Shown here piece by piece: positions 32,613 to 43,934 of a stretch of 64,000 bases of DNA; position 1 is the stretch's first letter; every line of letters starts with the position of its first letter. Position numbers and translations under genes: made by a program. The notes beneath the pieces were generated by a model. That model did no database searches, was not told where the DNA came from, and worked only from the letters and a program-made list of their open reading frames with translations. Location of the stretch: assembly GCF_014218295.1 (NCBI RefSeq), contig NZ_AP023287.1, positions 434,001 through 498,000 of the forward strand, given 5' to 3'. Source of the DNA: Mycolicibacterium litorale (GTDB taxonomy: Bacteria > Actinomycetota > Actinomycetes > Mycobacteriales > Mycobacteriaceae).

Positions 32613-35600
32613 GCCGGCTGATCTTCGAGGCACACCGCCGGCTGCCCCCGCCGGCCACCCGTAAGGGCACCATCACGATCGAACCGCCGCCGGAGCTGCC
32701 GCGGCTGGTGCCGCCGTCGCTGCTGCGCCGGGTGCTGCCGTACCTGATCGTGCTGTTGATCGTCGGCATGATCGTGGCGCTCGTCGCGACCGGTATGCGG
32801 CTGATCTCGCCGACGACGCTGTTCTTCCCGTTCGTGCTGCTGCTGGCGGCCACCGCGCTCTACCGCGGAACCGACAACAAGATGCGCACCGAGGAGGTCG
32901 ACGCCGAACGCGCCGACTACCTGCGCTACCTGTCGGTCGTGCGAGACAACGTTCGTGCGCACGCCGCCGAACAGCGTGCGGCGCTGGAGTGGTCGCATCC
33001 GGCGCCCGACCTGCTGGCCACCATCCCCGGCACCCGCAGGCAGTGGGAACGCGATCCGCGCGATGCGGACTTCCTGGTGCTGCGCGCCGGACTGCACGAC
33101 ACCCCGCTCGACACCACGCTGCGGGTCAAGGACACCGCGGACGAGATCGATCTCGAGCCGGTCTCGCACACCACGCTGCGCGGGCTGCTCGACGTGCAGC
33201 GCACCGTGCGCGACGCCCCGGCCGGTATCGACATCACGAAGGTCTCGCGCATCACCGTCTTCGGCGAGCCCGACGACGTGCGCGGCGCACTGCGGGCATG
33301 GATCGCCCAGGCGGTCACCTGGCACGACCCCAGCGTCGTCGGGGTGGCGTTGGCCGCACCCGACGTGGACGGTGACGCCTGGTCCTGGCTGAAATGGTTG
33401 CCGCACACCGACATCCCCGGTGAGGCGGACGGGGTCGGACCGGCGCGCTATCTGGCGGCCGACGTGGCCGCGCTGCGCGCCTCCCTGGCGCCCGCGCTGG
33501 CCGACCGGCCGGCGTTCCCCGGCGATTCCGACCGGATGCTGCGTCACCTGCTGGTCATCGTCGACGACCCCGACGCCGACGTCGAGGATCTGGTGCGCAG
33601 GCCCGGTCTGGCCGGCGTCACCGTGGTGCACCGGGTGGCGACCGCACCGCACCGCGAACAGTATTCGAATCCGGAACGGCCGATCCTGCGGATCGCCGAC
33701 GGCAGGATCGAACGCTGGCAGACCGGGGGCTGGCAGTCCTACGTCGACGCCGCCGACACGCTCGGCGTCGACGAGGCCCGCCACATCGCGCGGCGGCTGT
33801 CGCGCTGGGACTCCAACCCCAGCCAGGCTCGCTCCACCACCACCGGTGGGTCGACGTTCACCACGCTGCTGGGCATCCCGGACGCGTCGGCACTCGACGT
33901 CGCCTCGCTGTGGGCGCCGCGGCGGCGCGACGACGAGCTGCGGGTGCCGATCGGCGTGACGGCCACCGGCGAGCCGCTGTACTTCGACCTCAAGGACGAG
34001 GCGGAGGGCGGCATGGGTCCGCACGGCCTCATGATCGGTATGACCGGCTCTGGGAAATCGCAGACCCTCATGTCGATCCTGTTGTCGCTGTTGACCACTC
34101 ACTCGGCCGAGCGCCTCAACGTCATCTACGCCGACTTCAAGGGTGAGGCCGGCGCGGACATCTTCCGTGACTTCCCGCAGGTCATCGCGGTCATCTCGAA
34201 CATGGCCGAGAAGAAGTCGCTGGCCGACCGGTTCGCCGACACCCTGCGCGGTGAGGTGGCGCGGCGTGAGCAACTGCTCAAGGAGACCGGCCGCCGGGTG
34301 CAGGGCAGTGCCTTCAACTCGGTCACCGAGTACGAGGCGGCGATCACGGCGGGCCACGACCTGCCGCCGCTGCCCACGCTGTTCGTGGTCGCCGACGAGT
34401 TCACGCTGATGCTCGCCGACCACCCCGAGTACGCCGACCTGTTCGACTACGTGGCGCGCAAGGGCCGCTCGTTCCGGATCCACATCCTGTTCGCCTCGCA
34501 GACCCTCGACGTCGGCAAGATCAAGGACATCGACAAGAACACCTCGTACCGCATCGGTCTGAAGGTGGCCAGCCCCAGCATCTCCCGTCAGATCATCGGG
34601 GTCGAGGACGCCTACCACATCGAGTCCGGGCGCGAACACAAGGGCGAGGGCTTCCTGGTGCCCGCACCGGGTGCGGTGCCGATCAAGTTCCGCAGCACCT
34701 ACGTCGACGGTATCTACGAACCGCCGCGCGCGGAGCGGTCGATCGTGGTGCGGGCCCTGCCGCAGCCGCAGCTGTTCACCGCCTCTCGTGTGGAACCCGA
34801 ACCCGACACCGTCATCCCGTCGGCCGAACCCGAACTGGAGGCGGCCCCGCCGCGCAAGCTGATCACCACGATCGGTCAGCAGCTGGCGCAGTACGGACCG
34901 AAGGCGCCGCAGCTGTGGCTGCCCCCGCTCGACGAGCCCATCCAGCTCGTCGAGGTGCTGCAGCGGTCGGCGGTGCCGGCACGGCAGTGGCGGTGGCCGC
35001 TCGGCGAGATCGACAAACCGTTCGAGATGCGACGCGACCCGCTGGTCTTCGACGCCACCTCGTCGGCGGCGAACATGGTCATCCACGGCGGCCCGAAATC
35101 CGGGAAGTCCACGGCGCTGCAGACGTTCGTGCTGTCCGCGGCCGCACTGCACTCACCGCGCGACGTCACGTTCTACTGCCTCGACTACGGCGGCGGCAAA
35201 CTCGCCCCGCTGGCCGATCTGGCCCATGTCGGCAGTGTCGCGACACCGCTCGAGCCTGAACGCATCCGGCGCACCTTCGGCGAGCTCGAACAGCTGCTGC
35301 GGGCCCGGCAGGCCGGCGGCGCGCGCGGCGAGTACGGACGCGGAGAGGTGTACCCCGACGTCTTCTTAGTCATCGACAACCTGTACGCGTTCAGCCGCGA
35401 CAACACCGACACCTTCAACACGCGCAATCCGTTGCTGGGCAAGGTGACCGAGCTGGTCAACAACGGCCTGGCCTACGGCATCCACGTCGTCATCACGACA
35501 CCGAACTGGCTCGAGGTGCCGCTGAACATGCGCGACGGGCTGGGGATGCGGCTGGAACTCAAACTGCACGACAGCCATGACAGCAACGTGCGGGTACCCG

Positions 35601-36577
35601 GCGCCCTGCGCCGCCCCGCCGACGCCGTGCCCGCCGATCAGCCCGGCCGCGGGCTCACGATGGCCGCCGAGCACTTCCTGTTCGCCACCCCGGCGCTCGA
35701 GCTCATCGCAGCCATCAACGCCCGATTCCCCGAGCAGTCCGCACCTCCGGTGCGGTTGCTGCCGCACGACCTCGCACCTACCGACCTGGGGCCGCTGTAC
35801 CCCGGACCCGAACGGGTCGTCATCGGTCAGCGCGAGGAGGACCTCGCCCCGGTGGTGCTGGACTTCGCGCAGAACCCGCTGCTGATGGTCTTCGGCGACA
35901 CCAGGTCCGGGAAGACGGCGCTGTTGCGCCACATCATCCGGACGGTGCGCGAGCACTCGACCTCCGACGAGGTCGCGTTCACCGTCATCGACCGGCGCCT
36001 GCAACTGGTCGACGAACCGCTGTTCGCCGACAACGAGTACACCGCGAACATCGACCGCATCACCCCGGCGATGCTCGGCCTGTCCGCGTTGATCGAAAAG
36101 CGTCGTCCCCCGGCCGGTCTGACGCCCGCGCAGCTGAGCGCATGGTCGTACCAGGGCCATACGCACTACCTGATCATCGACGATGTCGACCAGATCCCGG
36201 ACGGCCCCGCGGTCAACGGTCCCTACGTCGGGCAGCGCCCGTGGACACCGCTGATCGGACTGCTGTCCCAGGCGGGCGATCTCGGGCTGCGCGTGATCGT
36301 CACGGCCAGGGCGACCGGGTCGGCACACGCGGTGATGACCGCGCCGCTGCTGCGCCGCCTCAACGATCTGCAGGCGACCACACTGATGCTGTCCGGTAAC
36401 CCGCAGGACAGCGGCAAACTGCGCGGCCACCGGTTCAGCCGGCTGCCCGCTGGCCGGGCGCTGCTGCTCGGCGACAGCGACACCCCCACGTTCGTCCAGC
36501 TCGTCAACCCGCTCGCCGGGGAGGCCGTGGCGAACACCAACGGTTCGACCCGCACCCATGGAAAGGACTACCGCTGA
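32609..36577 (+). CDS. eccC3: ESX-3 FtsK/SpoIIIE ATPase EccC3
   Basis: A 1322-residue motor ATPase, undivided as in ESX-3. Two membrane helices near residues 40-85 are followed by three ATPase domains. Their Walker A motifs are GMTGSGKS (about residue 477), GGPKSGKS (about 827) and GDTRSGKT (about 1097), with Walker B strands [19 protein letters not shown] and [10 protein letters not shown]. ATPase 1 drives transport; the C-terminal domains recognise Esx substrates. ATG 32609 overlaps the eccB3 stop by 4 nt. The TGATG at its end overlaps the start of pe5. Confidence 0.94.
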   Translation: MSRLIFEAHRRLPPPATRKGTITIEPPPELPRLVPPSLLRRVLPYLIVLLIVGMIVALVATGMRLISPTTLFFPFVLLLAATALYRGTDNKMRTEEVDAERADYLRYLSVVRDNVRAHAAEQRAALEWSHPAPDLLATIPGTRRQWERDPRDADFLVLRAGLHDTPLDTTLRVKDTADEIDLEPVSHTTLRGLLDVQRTVRDAPAGIDITKVSRITVFGEPDDVRGALRAWIAQAVTWHDPSVVGVALAAPDVDGDAWSWLKWLPHTDIPGEADGVGPARYLAADVAALRASLAPALADRPAFPGDSDRMLRHLLVIVDDPDADVEDLVRRPGLAGVTVVHRVATAPHREQYSNPERPILRIADGRIERWQTGGWQSYVDAADTLGVDEARHIARRLSRWDSNPSQARSTTTGGSTFTTLLGIPDASALDVASLWAPRRRDDELRVPIGVTATGEPLYFDLKDEAEGGMGPHGLMIGMTGSGKSQTLMSILLSLLTTHSAERLNVIYADFKGEAGADIFRDFPQVIAVISNMAEKKSLADRFADTLRGEVARREQLLKETGRRVQGSAFNSVTEYEAAITAGHDLPPLPTLFVVADEFTLMLADHPEYADLFDYVARKGRSFRIHILFASQTLDVGKIKDIDKNTSYRIGLKVASPSISRQIIGVEDAYHIESGREHKGEGFLVPAPGAVPIKFRSTYVDGIYEPPRAERSIVVRALPQPQLFTASRVEPEPDTVIPSAEPELEAAPPRKLITTIGQQLAQYGPKAPQLWLPPLDEPIQLVEVLQRSAVPARQWRWPLGEIDKPFEMRRDPLVFDATSSAANMVIHGGPKSGKSTALQTFVLSAAALHSPRDVTFYCLDYGGGKLAPLADLAHVGSVATPLEPERIRRTFGELEQLLRARQAGGARGEYGRGEVYPDVFLVIDNLYAFSRDNTDTFNTRNPLLGKVTELVNNGLAYGIHVVITTPNWLEVPLNMRDGLGMRLELKLHDSHDSNVRVPGALRRPADAVPADQPGRGLTMAAEHFLFATPALELIAAINARFPEQSAPPVRLLPHDLAPTDLGPLYPGPERVVIGQREEDLAPVVLDFAQNPLLMVFGDTRSGKTALLRHIIRTVREHSTSDEVAFTVIDRRLQLVDEPLFADNEYTANIDRITPAMLGLSALIEKRRPPAGLTPAQLSAWSYQGHTHYLIIDDVDQIPDGPAVNGPYVGQRPWTPLIGLLSQAGDLGLRVIVTARATGSAHAVMTAPLLRRLNDLQATTLMLSGNPQDSGKLRGHRFSRLPAGRALLLGDSDTPTFVQLVNPLAGEAVANTNGSTRTHGKDYR

Positions 36578-36885
36578 TGACACTTCGCGTCGTCCCCGAA
36601 GGACTCACCGCGGCGAGCGCCGCCGTCGAGGCGCTCACCGCCCGGCTGGCGTCCGCCCACGCCGCCGCGGCGCCGCTGATCGGTGCCGTGCTGCCGCCCG
36701 CCGCCGACCCCGTCTCGCTGCAGACCGCCGCCGGCCTCAGCGCAGGCGGCGCCCGCCACGGGGCCGTCGCCGCCCAGGGTGTCCAGGAGCTCGGCCGGTC
36801 CGGCGTCGGCGTCGGACAGTCGGGGGCGAGCTACGCCAGCGGCGATGCCATGAACGCGTCCGCGTACATGATCGCCCGCGGCTGA
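36577..36885 (+). CDS. pe5: PE family protein PE5
   Basis: A 102-residue PE domain protein with no C-terminal extension ([33 protein letters not shown]). It pairs with PPE4, encoded 33 bp downstream, to form a four-helix heterodimer secreted by ESX-3; in M. tuberculosis the pair takes part in mycobactin-dependent iron uptake. A clear YxxxD/E secretion motif near the C-terminus is not obvious; [11 protein letters not shown] is the corresponding region (as ASYASGD). It starts within the eccC3 stop. Confidence 0.9.
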   Translation: MTLRVVPEGLTAASAAVEALTARLASAHAAAAPLIGAVLPPAADPVSLQTAAGLSAGGARHGAVAAQGVQELGRSGVGVGQSGASYASGDAMNASAYMIARG

Positions 36886-36918
36886 CATGTCAGGCCCCAT
36901 CGCTCCGCTCACCCCGTC

Positions 36919-38499
36919 ATGACCGCCCCGGTCTGGATGGCCCTGCCACCCGAGGTCCACTCGGCGCTGCTGGCCAGTGGCCCCGGGCCCGGGTCGCTGC
37001 TTGCCGCGGCGGGGGCATGGCAGTCGCTGAGTGCCGAATACGCCTCGGCAGCAGCCGAACTCACCAGCGTGCTGAGCGCCGTACAGGCCGGTGCCTGGGA
37101 AGGGCCGAGCGCCGAACAGTACGTCGCGGCGCACACCCCGTACCTGGCGTGGCTGGCGCAGGCCAGCGCCAACAGCGCGGCCACGGCGGCGCAGCACGAG
37201 ACGGCGGCTGCCGCCTACACCACGGCCCTGGCGACGATGCCGACCCTCGGTGAACTGGCCGCGAACCACGCCACCCACGCGGTGCTGCTCGCCACGAACT
37301 TCCTCGGCATCAACACCATCCCGATCGCCGTCAACGAAGCCGACTACGTGCGGATGTGGATCCAGGCCGCGACGAGTATGAGCACCTATCAGGCCGTCGC
37401 CGGTGCCGCGCTCGCCGCCACCCCCACGACGGCGCCCGCACCGTTCCTGCTCGCCCCGGGTGTCGGCGAGGCGGGCCAGGCGATGGCGACCGTGCAGCAG
37501 CTCGGCGCCCAGGCGCAGGCCGGCGAATCCGGCTCGGCGCTCAACATCTCCGACAGCATCAACCAGCTGCTCGAGATGTACCTGCAGAACGTGCCGGGTG
37601 GACAGGAGATCATCGACTTCCTGCGCGATCCGCTGGGGAACCTGCAGCAGCTGCTCAACGACTTCATGACGAATCCTTCTGCGGCGCTTGTCACCTGGGG
37701 GCCGCTGCTTTCCGCCGTCGCCTACCAGGTGTTCACCAACCTGGTGGGGTGGCCGACCTGGGCCATGATCTTCGCCTCACCGTTCCTGCTTGCGGCCCTC
37801 ATCCCGCTGGGCATCGCCGGCCTCGTGCTGATCATCGACGCACTCCGGCCCGACCTCATGGAACCGCCCGCGCCGCAACAGCAGGAACCGGCACCCGCCC
37901 CTGCCCCTCGCGCCGAGCAGCAGGTGTTCCCGGTGGCAGGCGTCCCCGCGGGTGCGCCCGCAGCGCCGGCCCCGGCCCCGGCGGGCAGCACCGCCGCGGC
38001 GCCGGCCGCTCCCGCACCCGCCGCGACCGCGGCCGCCCCGCTGGTGCCGTACGCGGTGCGGGGTGCCGATCCCGGTGAGGGGTTCACCCCGACCCTGCGC
38101 GACTCCACCAGTGCCAAGGCGCCGGCAGGAGACATCCCGGCGGCCGCGGCGGCTGCGGCGGCCGCATCGGCGGCGGCGCGGCGTAAACGCAGGCGCCGCA
38201 AGGCGGCCGAAGTCAAGGGCCGCGGATACGCCGACGCCTACATGGATTACGAGGACGATCCCGACGAACAGCCGCCCGTGGACGAACCCACCGTGGCGGC
38301 GTCGACGCGTGGCGCCGGACCGATGGGCTTCACCGGCACCGCACCCGGTTCGGCCGGCGCCAGGGCCACCGGGTTGACCACCCTGTCTCCGGACGCGTTC
38401 GGCAGCGGACCGGTCAGCCCGATGCTGCCCGGTGACTGGAATCCCGACGGCGAACCCGGGACCACCGGTGAGGAGCCGGAAGGGGGAGCGCGCACCTGA
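36919..38499 (+). CDS. ppe4: PPE family protein PPE4
   Basis: A 526-residue PPE protein. The PPE motif is in [12 protein letters not shown] near the N-terminus, and [20 protein letters not shown] carries the WxG-like turn. A hydrophobic segment follows ([26 protein letters not shown], about residues 275-300). The last ~200 residues are very Ala/Pro-rich with an Arg/Lys cluster ([11 protein letters not shown]). Partner of PE5, recognised by EspG3. Slightly longer than Rv0286 owing to the low-complexity tail. Confidence 0.92.
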   Translation: MTAPVWMALPPEVHSALLASGPGPGSLLAAAGAWQSLSAEYASAAAELTSVLSAVQAGAWEGPSAEQYVAAHTPYLAWLAQASANSAATAAQHETAAAAYTTALATMPTLGELAANHATHAVLLATNFLGINTIPIAVNEADYVRMWIQAATSMSTYQAVAGAALAATPTTAPAPFLLAPGVGEAGQAMATVQQLGAQAQAGESGSALNISDSINQLLEMYLQNVPGGQEIIDFLRDPLGNLQQLLNDFMTNPSAALVTWGPLLSAVAYQVFTNLVGWPTWAMIFASPFLLAALIPLGIAGLVLIIDALRPDLMEPPAPQQQEPAPAPAPRAEQQVFPVAGVPAGAPAAPAPAPAGSTAAAPAAPAPAATAAAPLVPYAVRGADPGEGFTPTLRDSTSAKAPAGDIPAAAAAAAAASAAARRKRRRRKAAEVKGRGYADAYMDYEDDPDEQPPVDEPTVAASTRGAGPMGFTGTAPGSAGARATGLTTLSPDAFGSGPVSPMLPGDWNPDGEPGTTGEEPEGGART

Positions 38500-38548
38500 G
38501 CAAAGACCCGATCACCCAACAACTTCCACCACGTCGAAAGGACACACC

Positions 38549-38842
38549 ATGAGCATGCTCGACGCCCACATCCCCCAGATCGTCGCCTCCGAGGCCGCGT
38601 TCGGCGCCAAGGCCGCGCTGATGCGCAGCACCATGGCTCAGGCCGAACAGGCCGCGCAGTCGGCCCAGGCCTTCCACATGGGCGAGTCGTCGGCCGCCTT
38701 CCAGGCCGCCCACGCCCGCTTCATCGAGGTGTCGGCCAAGATCAACGCCCTGCTCGACATCGCCCAGGCCAACCTCGGCGACGCCGCGGGCACCTACGTC
38801 GCCGAAGACGCGGCGGCCGCGAGCACCTACACCGCCATCTGA
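38549..38842 (+). CDS. esxG: ESX-3 substrate EsxG
   Basis: A 97-residue WXG100 protein, the same length as Rv0287 (SLDAHIPQIVASEAAFGAKAAL pattern, FHMGESSAAFQAAHARF). As in other EsxG proteins the WXG turn is replaced, here by HMG; the partner EsxH carries the WXG. GAAAGGA precedes ATG 38549. It forms a 1:1 complex with EsxH needed for iron acquisition via mycobactin and for secretion of other ESX-3 substrates. Confidence 0.94.
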   Translation: MSMLDAHIPQIVASEAAFGAKAALMRSTMAQAEQAAQSAQAFHMGESSAAFQAAHARFIEVSAKINALLDIAQANLGDAAGTYVAEDAAAASTYTAI

Positions 38843-38872
38843 CGTACCCGCGAGACGACCCAGGAGATTCCC

Positions 38873-39160
38873 ATGTCCCAGATCATGTACAACTACCCGG
38901 CGATGCTGGCGCACGCGGGCGAGATGTCGAGCTACGCGGGCGCGATGCACGCCGTCGGCGCCGACATCGCCAGCGAGCAGGCCGCCCTGGCCAGCGCCTG
39001 GCAGGGCGACACCGGCACCACCTACCAGGCCTGGCAGGCCCAGTGGAACGCCAGCCTGGAGGAACTGGTGCGCGCCTACCGCGCCATGGCGAGCACCCAC
39101 GAGGCGAACACCATGTCGATGAGCGCCCGCGACCAGGCCGAGGGCGCCAAGTGGGGTTGA
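38873..39160 (+). CDS. esxH: ESX-3 substrate EsxH (TB10.4)
   Basis: A 95-residue WXG100 protein with the WQG turn ([19 protein letters not shown]), nearly collinear with Rv0288. Of the zinc ligands described for M. tuberculosis EsxH (H14, H70, H76, E77), H14 (MLAHAGEM) and the HE pair (STHEANTM) are present, while the H70 position is Arg (AYRAM instead of AYHAM, comparing with Rv0288 from memory). It lies 30 bp after esxG with AGGAG before ATG 38873. Confidence 0.94.
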   Translation: MSQIMYNYPAMLAHAGEMSSYAGAMHAVGADIASEQAALASAWQGDTGTTYQAWQAQWNASLEELVRAYRAMASTHEANTMSMSARDQAEGAKWG

Positions 39161-39196
39161 GCGTTCCCCGACGGGCCGGGCAGGTATCGGTTCGCA

Positions 39197-40075
39197 GTGG
39201 GTCCCAACGCCGTTGAGCTGACCGCCGCCCAGGCGTGGTTCGTCGCCGACATCATCGGTGCGGGATCACTGCCCTGGGTGCTGGCGGTCACCCCGCCGTA
39301 CAGCCACGAGGCCGAACGGGCGGGTTTCACCGCCGAGACGGTGGCCGCGCTCGAATCGCTCGGCGTGCTGTCCGGTGACGACGGCAGGGTCGATCCGCGG
39401 GTGGCCGAGTGGGTGCGGGTGGTGTGCCGCGCCGAACAGTGGCTCGATCTGCGGTTCGTATCCGGCCGGGGCGCGCTTCTGCGCGGTGTGGTGGCGCGCC
39501 GCCGCGGGCAGACGGTCGTGGCGCTGCGCAGCGGCGCGCTCGTCACGTTCACCCGCATGGACATCGACCATCCGCACGCGCTGGTGCCGGTGCTCTGCGC
39601 TGGGCTGTCGCAACGGCCGCCCGCGCGTTTCGCCGAGTTCACGCTCCCGACCGACGTCGGCGCCCGCGCGGACGAGCGGATCCGCCAGGGGGCGCCGCTG
39701 GCCGAGGTGCTCGACTTCCTCGGCATCCCGCCGTCGGCGCGGCCCGTCGTCGAGGCGGCGTTCGACACGACGCGGACCTACGTGGAGATCGTGGCCGGTG
39801 AACACCGCGACGGACACCGGGTCAGCACCCAGGTCGGCGTCAGCGTCGTCGACACCGCCGAGGGCAGGGTCCTGGTCAGCCCGGCCCGGGCGTTCGACGG
39901 GGAGTGGGTGTCGACGTTCGCGCCCGGCACCCCGTTCGCCATCGCGGCGGCCGTCGAACGGCTGACCGGATCCCTGCCCAGCGGGGCCTGGTTCCCCGAC
40001 CTGCACCTCACCAGAGACTTCGACGAACACGACACGAGAGAACCGAGAACACGACAATGTCCGACAACACTGTGA
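39197..40075 (+). CDS. espG3: ESX-3 PE/PPE chaperone EspG3
   Basis: A 292-residue cytosolic EspG protein. The family core is seen in [62 protein letters not shown] and [19 protein letters not shown]. EspG3 binds the tip of the PPE4 partner and keeps PE5-PPE4 soluble until delivery to the membrane complex. The start is GTG 39197. Its last 19 nt overlap eccD3 in another frame. Confidence 0.9.
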   Translation: MGPNAVELTAAQAWFVADIIGAGSLPWVLAVTPPYSHEAERAGFTAETVAALESLGVLSGDDGRVDPRVAEWVRVVCRAEQWLDLRFVSGRGALLRGVVARRRGQTVVALRSGALVTFTRMDIDHPHALVPVLCAGLSQRPPARFAEFTLPTDVGARADERIRQGAPLAEVLDFLGIPPSARPVVEAAFDTTRTYVEIVAGEHRDGHRVSTQVGVSVVDTAEGRVLVSPARAFDGEWVSTFAPGTPFAIAAAVERLTGSLPSGAWFPDLHLTRDFDEHDTREPRTRQCPTTL

Positions 40076-41472
40076 TGCCGATCGTGCGGGTGGCCGTGCT
40101 CGCCGGCGGCGACGATGGCGGCCGCCTGACCGAGATGGCGCTGCCCGCCGGTCTGCCGCTACGCGAGATCCTGCCCGCGGTGCAGCGCATGGCGCGCCCG
40201 CACGACGACGGCCAGGACGGGGACGATTCGGCGTCCCGACCGGCGCGGCTGAGCCTGGCCCCCATCGGAGGGGCGCCGTTCAGCCTCGACGCCACGTTGG
40301 ACACCGTCGGGGTGGTCGACGGCGACCTGCTCGCGCTGCAACCGGTACCGGCCGGACCGGCCGCGCCGCGCATCGTCGAGGACATCGCGGACGCCGCGGT
40401 GATCTTCTCCGCCGCACAGGAGAAGCGCTGGGGGCCGGCACACATCAAGCGGGCCGCGGCGCTGGCAGCGGTGGGCCTGGTGCTGGTGGCCACCGGACTG
40501 AGCGTCGCGCACCGGATCGTGACCGAGGACCCGATCGGACTGTTCGTGGTCTGCGCCGTGGCGATCGCGGCCGTACTCGGGGCGCTGCTCACCCGCGCCG
40601 CCGCGCCGGTGCTCGGCAGTGCGCTGGCGATCGTCGCGTTGCCGCCCGTGGCGGCCGCGTTCGCGCTGGCGGTGCCCGGGGAGTTCGGTGCCGCGCAGAT
40701 CCTGCTGGCCGCGGCGGGCGTCACGGCGTGGTCGGTGATCAGCCTGACCACCGGCGACCGCGCCGTCGCGCTGTTCACCGCAACGGCGGCAACGGGTTTC
40801 GGTGTGCTGCTGACGGCCGCCGCCGCGTCGGTGTGGACGCTGTCCGACACCGTGCTCGGCTGTGTGCTGATCCTGATCGGACTGCTGGTGACCGTGCAGG
40901 CCGCCCAGCTGTCGGCGATGTGGGCGCGGTTCCCGCTGCCGGTGATCCCCGCGCCGGGCGATCCCACGCCGTCGGCGCAGCCGCTGCGGGTGCTCGAGGA
41001 CCTGCCGCGGCGCGTGCGGATGAGCCAGTCGCACCAGACCGGCTTCCTCGCCGCGGGTGTGCTGCTCAGCGTCACCGGATCGCTCGTGCTCGTCGGACAG
41101 CAGGACGTGTCCCGCTGGGCCTGGTACGTCGTGGTGGCCGCGGCGGCAGGGGCCGTGCTGCGCGCCCGGGTGTGGGATTCCGCGCCGTGCAAGGCCTGGC
41201 TGCTGGCGCACCCGTTCCTGTTGACGGTGGCGCTGCTCGTGCTCTTCGCCGCCACCGACCGGTTCGATGCCGCGTGGTGGGCGCTGGCCGCCGCGTTGGT
41301 GCTGGTGGTGGTCTGGGTGGTCGTGGCGTTGAACCCGTCGATCGCCTCGCCCGAGACGTATTCCCTGCCGATGCGGCGCCTGGTCGGATTCGCCGCGGCC
41401 GGTGTCGACGCTTCGCTGATCCCCGTGATGGCCTATCTCGTCGGACTGTTCAGCTGGGTGCTCAACAGGTGA
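40057..41472 (+). CDS. eccD3: ESX-3 membrane component EccD3
   Basis: A 471-residue protein: an N-terminal ubiquitin-like domain ([34 protein letters not shown]) and 11 predicted membrane helices from about residue 130 onward. Two EccD copies form the hydrophobic vestibule of each type VII protomer. ATG 40057 lies within the espG3 end; the longer in-frame start at 39904 would extend into espG3 and is rejected. It overlaps mycP3 by 4 nt (GTGA). Confidence 0.93.
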   Translation: MSDNTVMPIVRVAVLAGGDDGGRLTEMALPAGLPLREILPAVQRMARPHDDGQDGDDSASRPARLSLAPIGGAPFSLDATLDTVGVVDGDLLALQPVPAGPAAPRIVEDIADAAVIFSAAQEKRWGPAHIKRAAALAAVGLVLVATGLSVAHRIVTEDPIGLFVVCAVAIAAVLGALLTRAAAPVLGSALAIVALPPVAAAFALAVPGEFGAAQILLAAAGVTAWSVISLTTGDRAVALFTATAATGFGVLLTAAAASVWTLSDTVLGCVLILIGLLVTVQAAQLSAMWARFPLPVIPAPGDPTPSAQPLRVLEDLPRRVRMSQSHQTGFLAAGVLLSVTGSLVLVGQQDVSRWAWYVVVAAAAGAVLRARVWDSAPCKAWLLAHPFLLTVALLVLFAATDRFDAAWWALAAALVLVVVWVVVALNPSIASPETYSLPMRRLVGFAAAGVDASLIPVMAYLVGLFSWVLNR

Positions 41473-42839
41473 TCCGCCCTCTCGCCCTGTTCGCTGTCAC
41501 CGGTGCGGTCGCCCTGCTCGGTGCGCCGCCCGCGGTGGCGGTGAGCCCACCGGAGGTCGACCCCGCGGCATCGCCGCCGTCGGGCAGCGCCGGACCCGTG
41601 CAGCCGATGGCCCAGCGTGGGGAGTGCGTCGTCGGCGGGGTGCTGCCCGGCAGCGACCCCGGTGCGGTCAACCCGAACCAGGTGGCGCTCAACCTGTCCG
41701 GTGCGTGGCGGCACAGCCGCGGGGAGGGCCAGACAGTCGCCGTCATCGACACCGGCGTCACCCCCGGGCCGCGGCTGCCGAACGTCGATCCGGGCGGGGA
41801 TTTCCTCGGCACCACCGACGGCCTCACCGACTGCGACGGCCACGGCACACTCGTCGCCGGCCTGATCGCCGGCCAACCCGGCAACGACGGCTTCTCGGGG
41901 GTGGCCCCCGCCGCGCGCATCGTGTCGATCCGGCAGAACTCGCCGCGCTTCGCACCCGCGAACCCGGGGGAGGACCCCGTGGTGTCGCGCGCCGCGGCCG
42001 ATGTCGCCGGCCTCGCGCGGGCCGTGGTGCGGGCCGCCGACCTCGGCGCGCGCGTCATCAACATCTCGGTGGTGAGCTGCCTGCCCGCCACCAAGACCGT
42101 CGACCAGACCGAACTCGGTGCCGCCCTTCGGTATGCGGCCCGCGAGAAGGACGCCGTGATCGTGGCGGCAGCGGGTAATCACCGCGGCGGGACGAGCACC
42201 GGATCGGCCTGCGAAGCCAATCCGCCCGCCGACCTCAGCCGCCCCGACGATCCCCGCAACTGGGCTGGCGTCACGTCCGTGTCGATCCCGTCGTGGTGGC
42301 AGCCCTACGTGCTGTCGGTCGGTTCGCTGACCAGCACCGGCCAGCCGTCGGACTTCACCATGTCGGGGCCCTGGGTCGGGATCGCCGCGCCGGGCGAGGG
42401 CATCACGTCGGTGAGCAACGCCCCCGACGGGGGACTGGCCAACGCTCTGCCCAACGACCGCGACGAACTGTTCCCGGTCAGCGGCACGAGCTATGCGGCC
42501 GCCTATGTCTCCGGCGTCGCGGCGCTGGTGCGCAGCAGGTTTCCGCAATTGACCGCCGAAGAGGTGGTACAGCGCCTGACGGCGACCGCTCACGGCGGTC
42601 CGCGCTCACCGTCGAACGTGGTGGGGGCGGGCAGCGTCGACCCCGTCGCCGCCCTCACCTGGCAACTCCCCGACGAACCGGTGGCCACGTTCGACGCCAA
42701 ACCCATTGCCGGACCGCCGGTTCCCCCGGCACCCGACCACACCCCCCGCACGGTCGCCCTGATCGGGACCGCGGCGCTCGCCCTCACCGTGCTGGCCGCG
42801 GTGGTGGCGGCCCGACGACGAAAGGACGAGGCCTCATGA
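41469..42839 (+). CDS. mycP3: ESX-3 mycosin protease MycP3
   Basis: A 456-residue subtilisin-like serine protease. It has a signal peptide (LALFAVTGAVALLGAPPAVA), catalytic Asp in VIDTGV (D94), His in DGHGT (H125) and Ser in SGTSYAAAYVSG (S341), and a C-terminal membrane helix (TVALIGTAALALTVLAAVVAA) followed by a short basic tail. Mycosins cap and stabilise the type VII complex on the periplasmic side. The GTG start overlaps the eccD3 stop; the far longer in-frame opening is antisense or overlapping noise. Confidence 0.93.
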   Translation: MIRPLALFAVTGAVALLGAPPAVAVSPPEVDPAASPPSGSAGPVQPMAQRGECVVGGVLPGSDPGAVNPNQVALNLSGAWRHSRGEGQTVAVIDTGVTPGPRLPNVDPGGDFLGTTDGLTDCDGHGTLVAGLIAGQPGNDGFSGVAPAARIVSIRQNSPRFAPANPGEDPVVSRAAADVAGLARAVVRAADLGARVINISVVSCLPATKTVDQTELGAALRYAAREKDAVIVAAAGNHRGGTSTGSACEANPPADLSRPDDPRNWAGVTSVSIPSWWQPYVLSVGSLTSTGQPSDFTMSGPWVGIAAPGEGITSVSNAPDGGLANALPNDRDELFPVSGTSYAAAYVSGVAALVRSRFPQLTAEEVVQRLTATAHGGPRSPSNVVGAGSVDPVAALTWQLPDEPVATFDAKPIAGPPVPPAPDHTPRTVALIGTAALALTVLAAVVAARRRKDEAS

Positions 42840-43789
42840 CGGCCCGGATCACCTTGGCGCTGCTGTTCGTCATCCCGGCGGCGCTGGCCTATCCGTGGCG
42901 GACGGCCGCCGACCGCTGGGTCCTCGGCGTGGCGGTCGCCGCCGTCATCGTGCTGTTCGCCTGGTGGAGAGGTCTTTTCGTCACAGACATCGTGCGGCGT
43001 CGCATCGCGATCGTCTCCCGGAACCGCCGCGGCGGCCACACCCGCCGCGCTACCCCGGATCTGGCGACGGTGACGCTGCGCGTCGACGGTGCCGCATCGA
43101 GCGAGCTGCCGCTGCCGCTGCTCGCCGGATACGTCGACCGCTACGGGGTGCGGGCCCACAAAGTACGCGTCGTGAGCCGGGACGCGGCCGGCGAGCGGAC
43201 GACATGGATCGCGCTTACGGTCGCTGCGAAGGACAATCTGGCTGCGCTGCAAGCCCGTTCGACCCGGCTGCCGCTGCGCGAGACCACCGAGATCGCCGCC
43301 CGCCGGCTCACCGACCACCTGCGCGAGGTGGGATGGACGGTGACGCCGGTCGACGACGCCGAGTCGCCGGTGCCGCGCGCGGCGCGGGAGACGTGGCGCG
43401 GACTGCGCGGTGAGGACGGCTATGTCGCGGCGTACCGGGTGGCCGTCGACGAGCGGTTGGCCGACACCCTCGACGCCGTCGCGGCATATCCGTCGGCCGA
43501 GACGTGGACGGCCGTCGACCTCGTCGGCAGCCCCCGCCGTCCGAAGGCGATCGTGGGATGCACGCTGCGCACCGCCGACAAGCCGGCCGCCCGTGCCCCG
43601 CTGACCGGTCTGACCCCGCAGCGCGGTAGGCAGCGGCCCGCGGTCGAGGCGCTGCACCCCCTCACCGACGACCGGCTCGAGGGCCCGGCCACACCGGTGA
43701 CCGAGGAGTTGCTGCACGGGCTGCGCTGGCCGGTCGATCGTCGCCGGGCAGCGGAACCCGTGGGCACCGGAGCGTCCGACACCGCGTGA
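42836..43789 (+). CDS. eccE3: ESX-3 membrane component EccE3
   Basis: A 317-residue protein with two N-terminal membrane helices (ITLALLFVIPAALAY and WVLGVAVAAVIVLFAWW) and a cytosolic alpha/beta domain (GYVDRYGVRAHKVRVVSRD, LREVGWTVTPVDDAESP, YVAAYRVAVDERLADTLDAV). EccE sits at the periphery of the ESX channel. ATG 42836 overlaps the mycP3 stop by 4 nt. It is the last gene of the operon. Confidence 0.9.
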   Translation: MTARITLALLFVIPAALAYPWRTAADRWVLGVAVAAVIVLFAWWRGLFVTDIVRRRIAIVSRNRRGGHTRRATPDLATVTLRVDGAASSELPLPLLAGYVDRYGVRAHKVRVVSRDAAGERTTWIALTVAAKDNLAALQARSTRLPLRETTEIAARRLTDHLREVGWTVTPVDDAESPVPRAARETWRGLRGEDGYVAAYRVAVDERLADTLDAVAAYPSAETWTAVDLVGSPRRPKAIVGCTLRTADKPAARAPLTGLTPQRGRQRPAVEALHPLTDDRLEGPATPVTEELLHGLRWPVDRRRAAEPVGTGASDTA

Positions 43790-43851
43790 GGCCAGGCGAC
43801 CGCCGGCCCCGGCTCCGTGCCGCCGTGGACAATGCGTGCGCAGCGGGTCTC

Positions 43852-43869
43852 GACGAGCTCAGGCTCGTC
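43852..43869. terminator. Possible hairpin terminator after ESX-3
   Basis: A perfect 7-bp stem GACGAGC/GCTCGTC with a TCAG loop lies between the convergent ends of eccE3 and the hydrolase gene. Moderate stability and no U-tract. Confidence 0.35.
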
Positions 43870-43934
43870 CCGACGACCGCCGATCCCGACGAGATAGATC
43901 GAGCGCGCGAGGTTCTCGGGATCTGATCCGGCCG

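Noticed and set aside
32597..35152. Very long open frame on the reverse strand opposite eccC3
   Set aside because: It is antisense to conserved EccC3 ATPase motifs, has no family features and arises from the high-GC third-position bias. The same holds for other long antisense frames.
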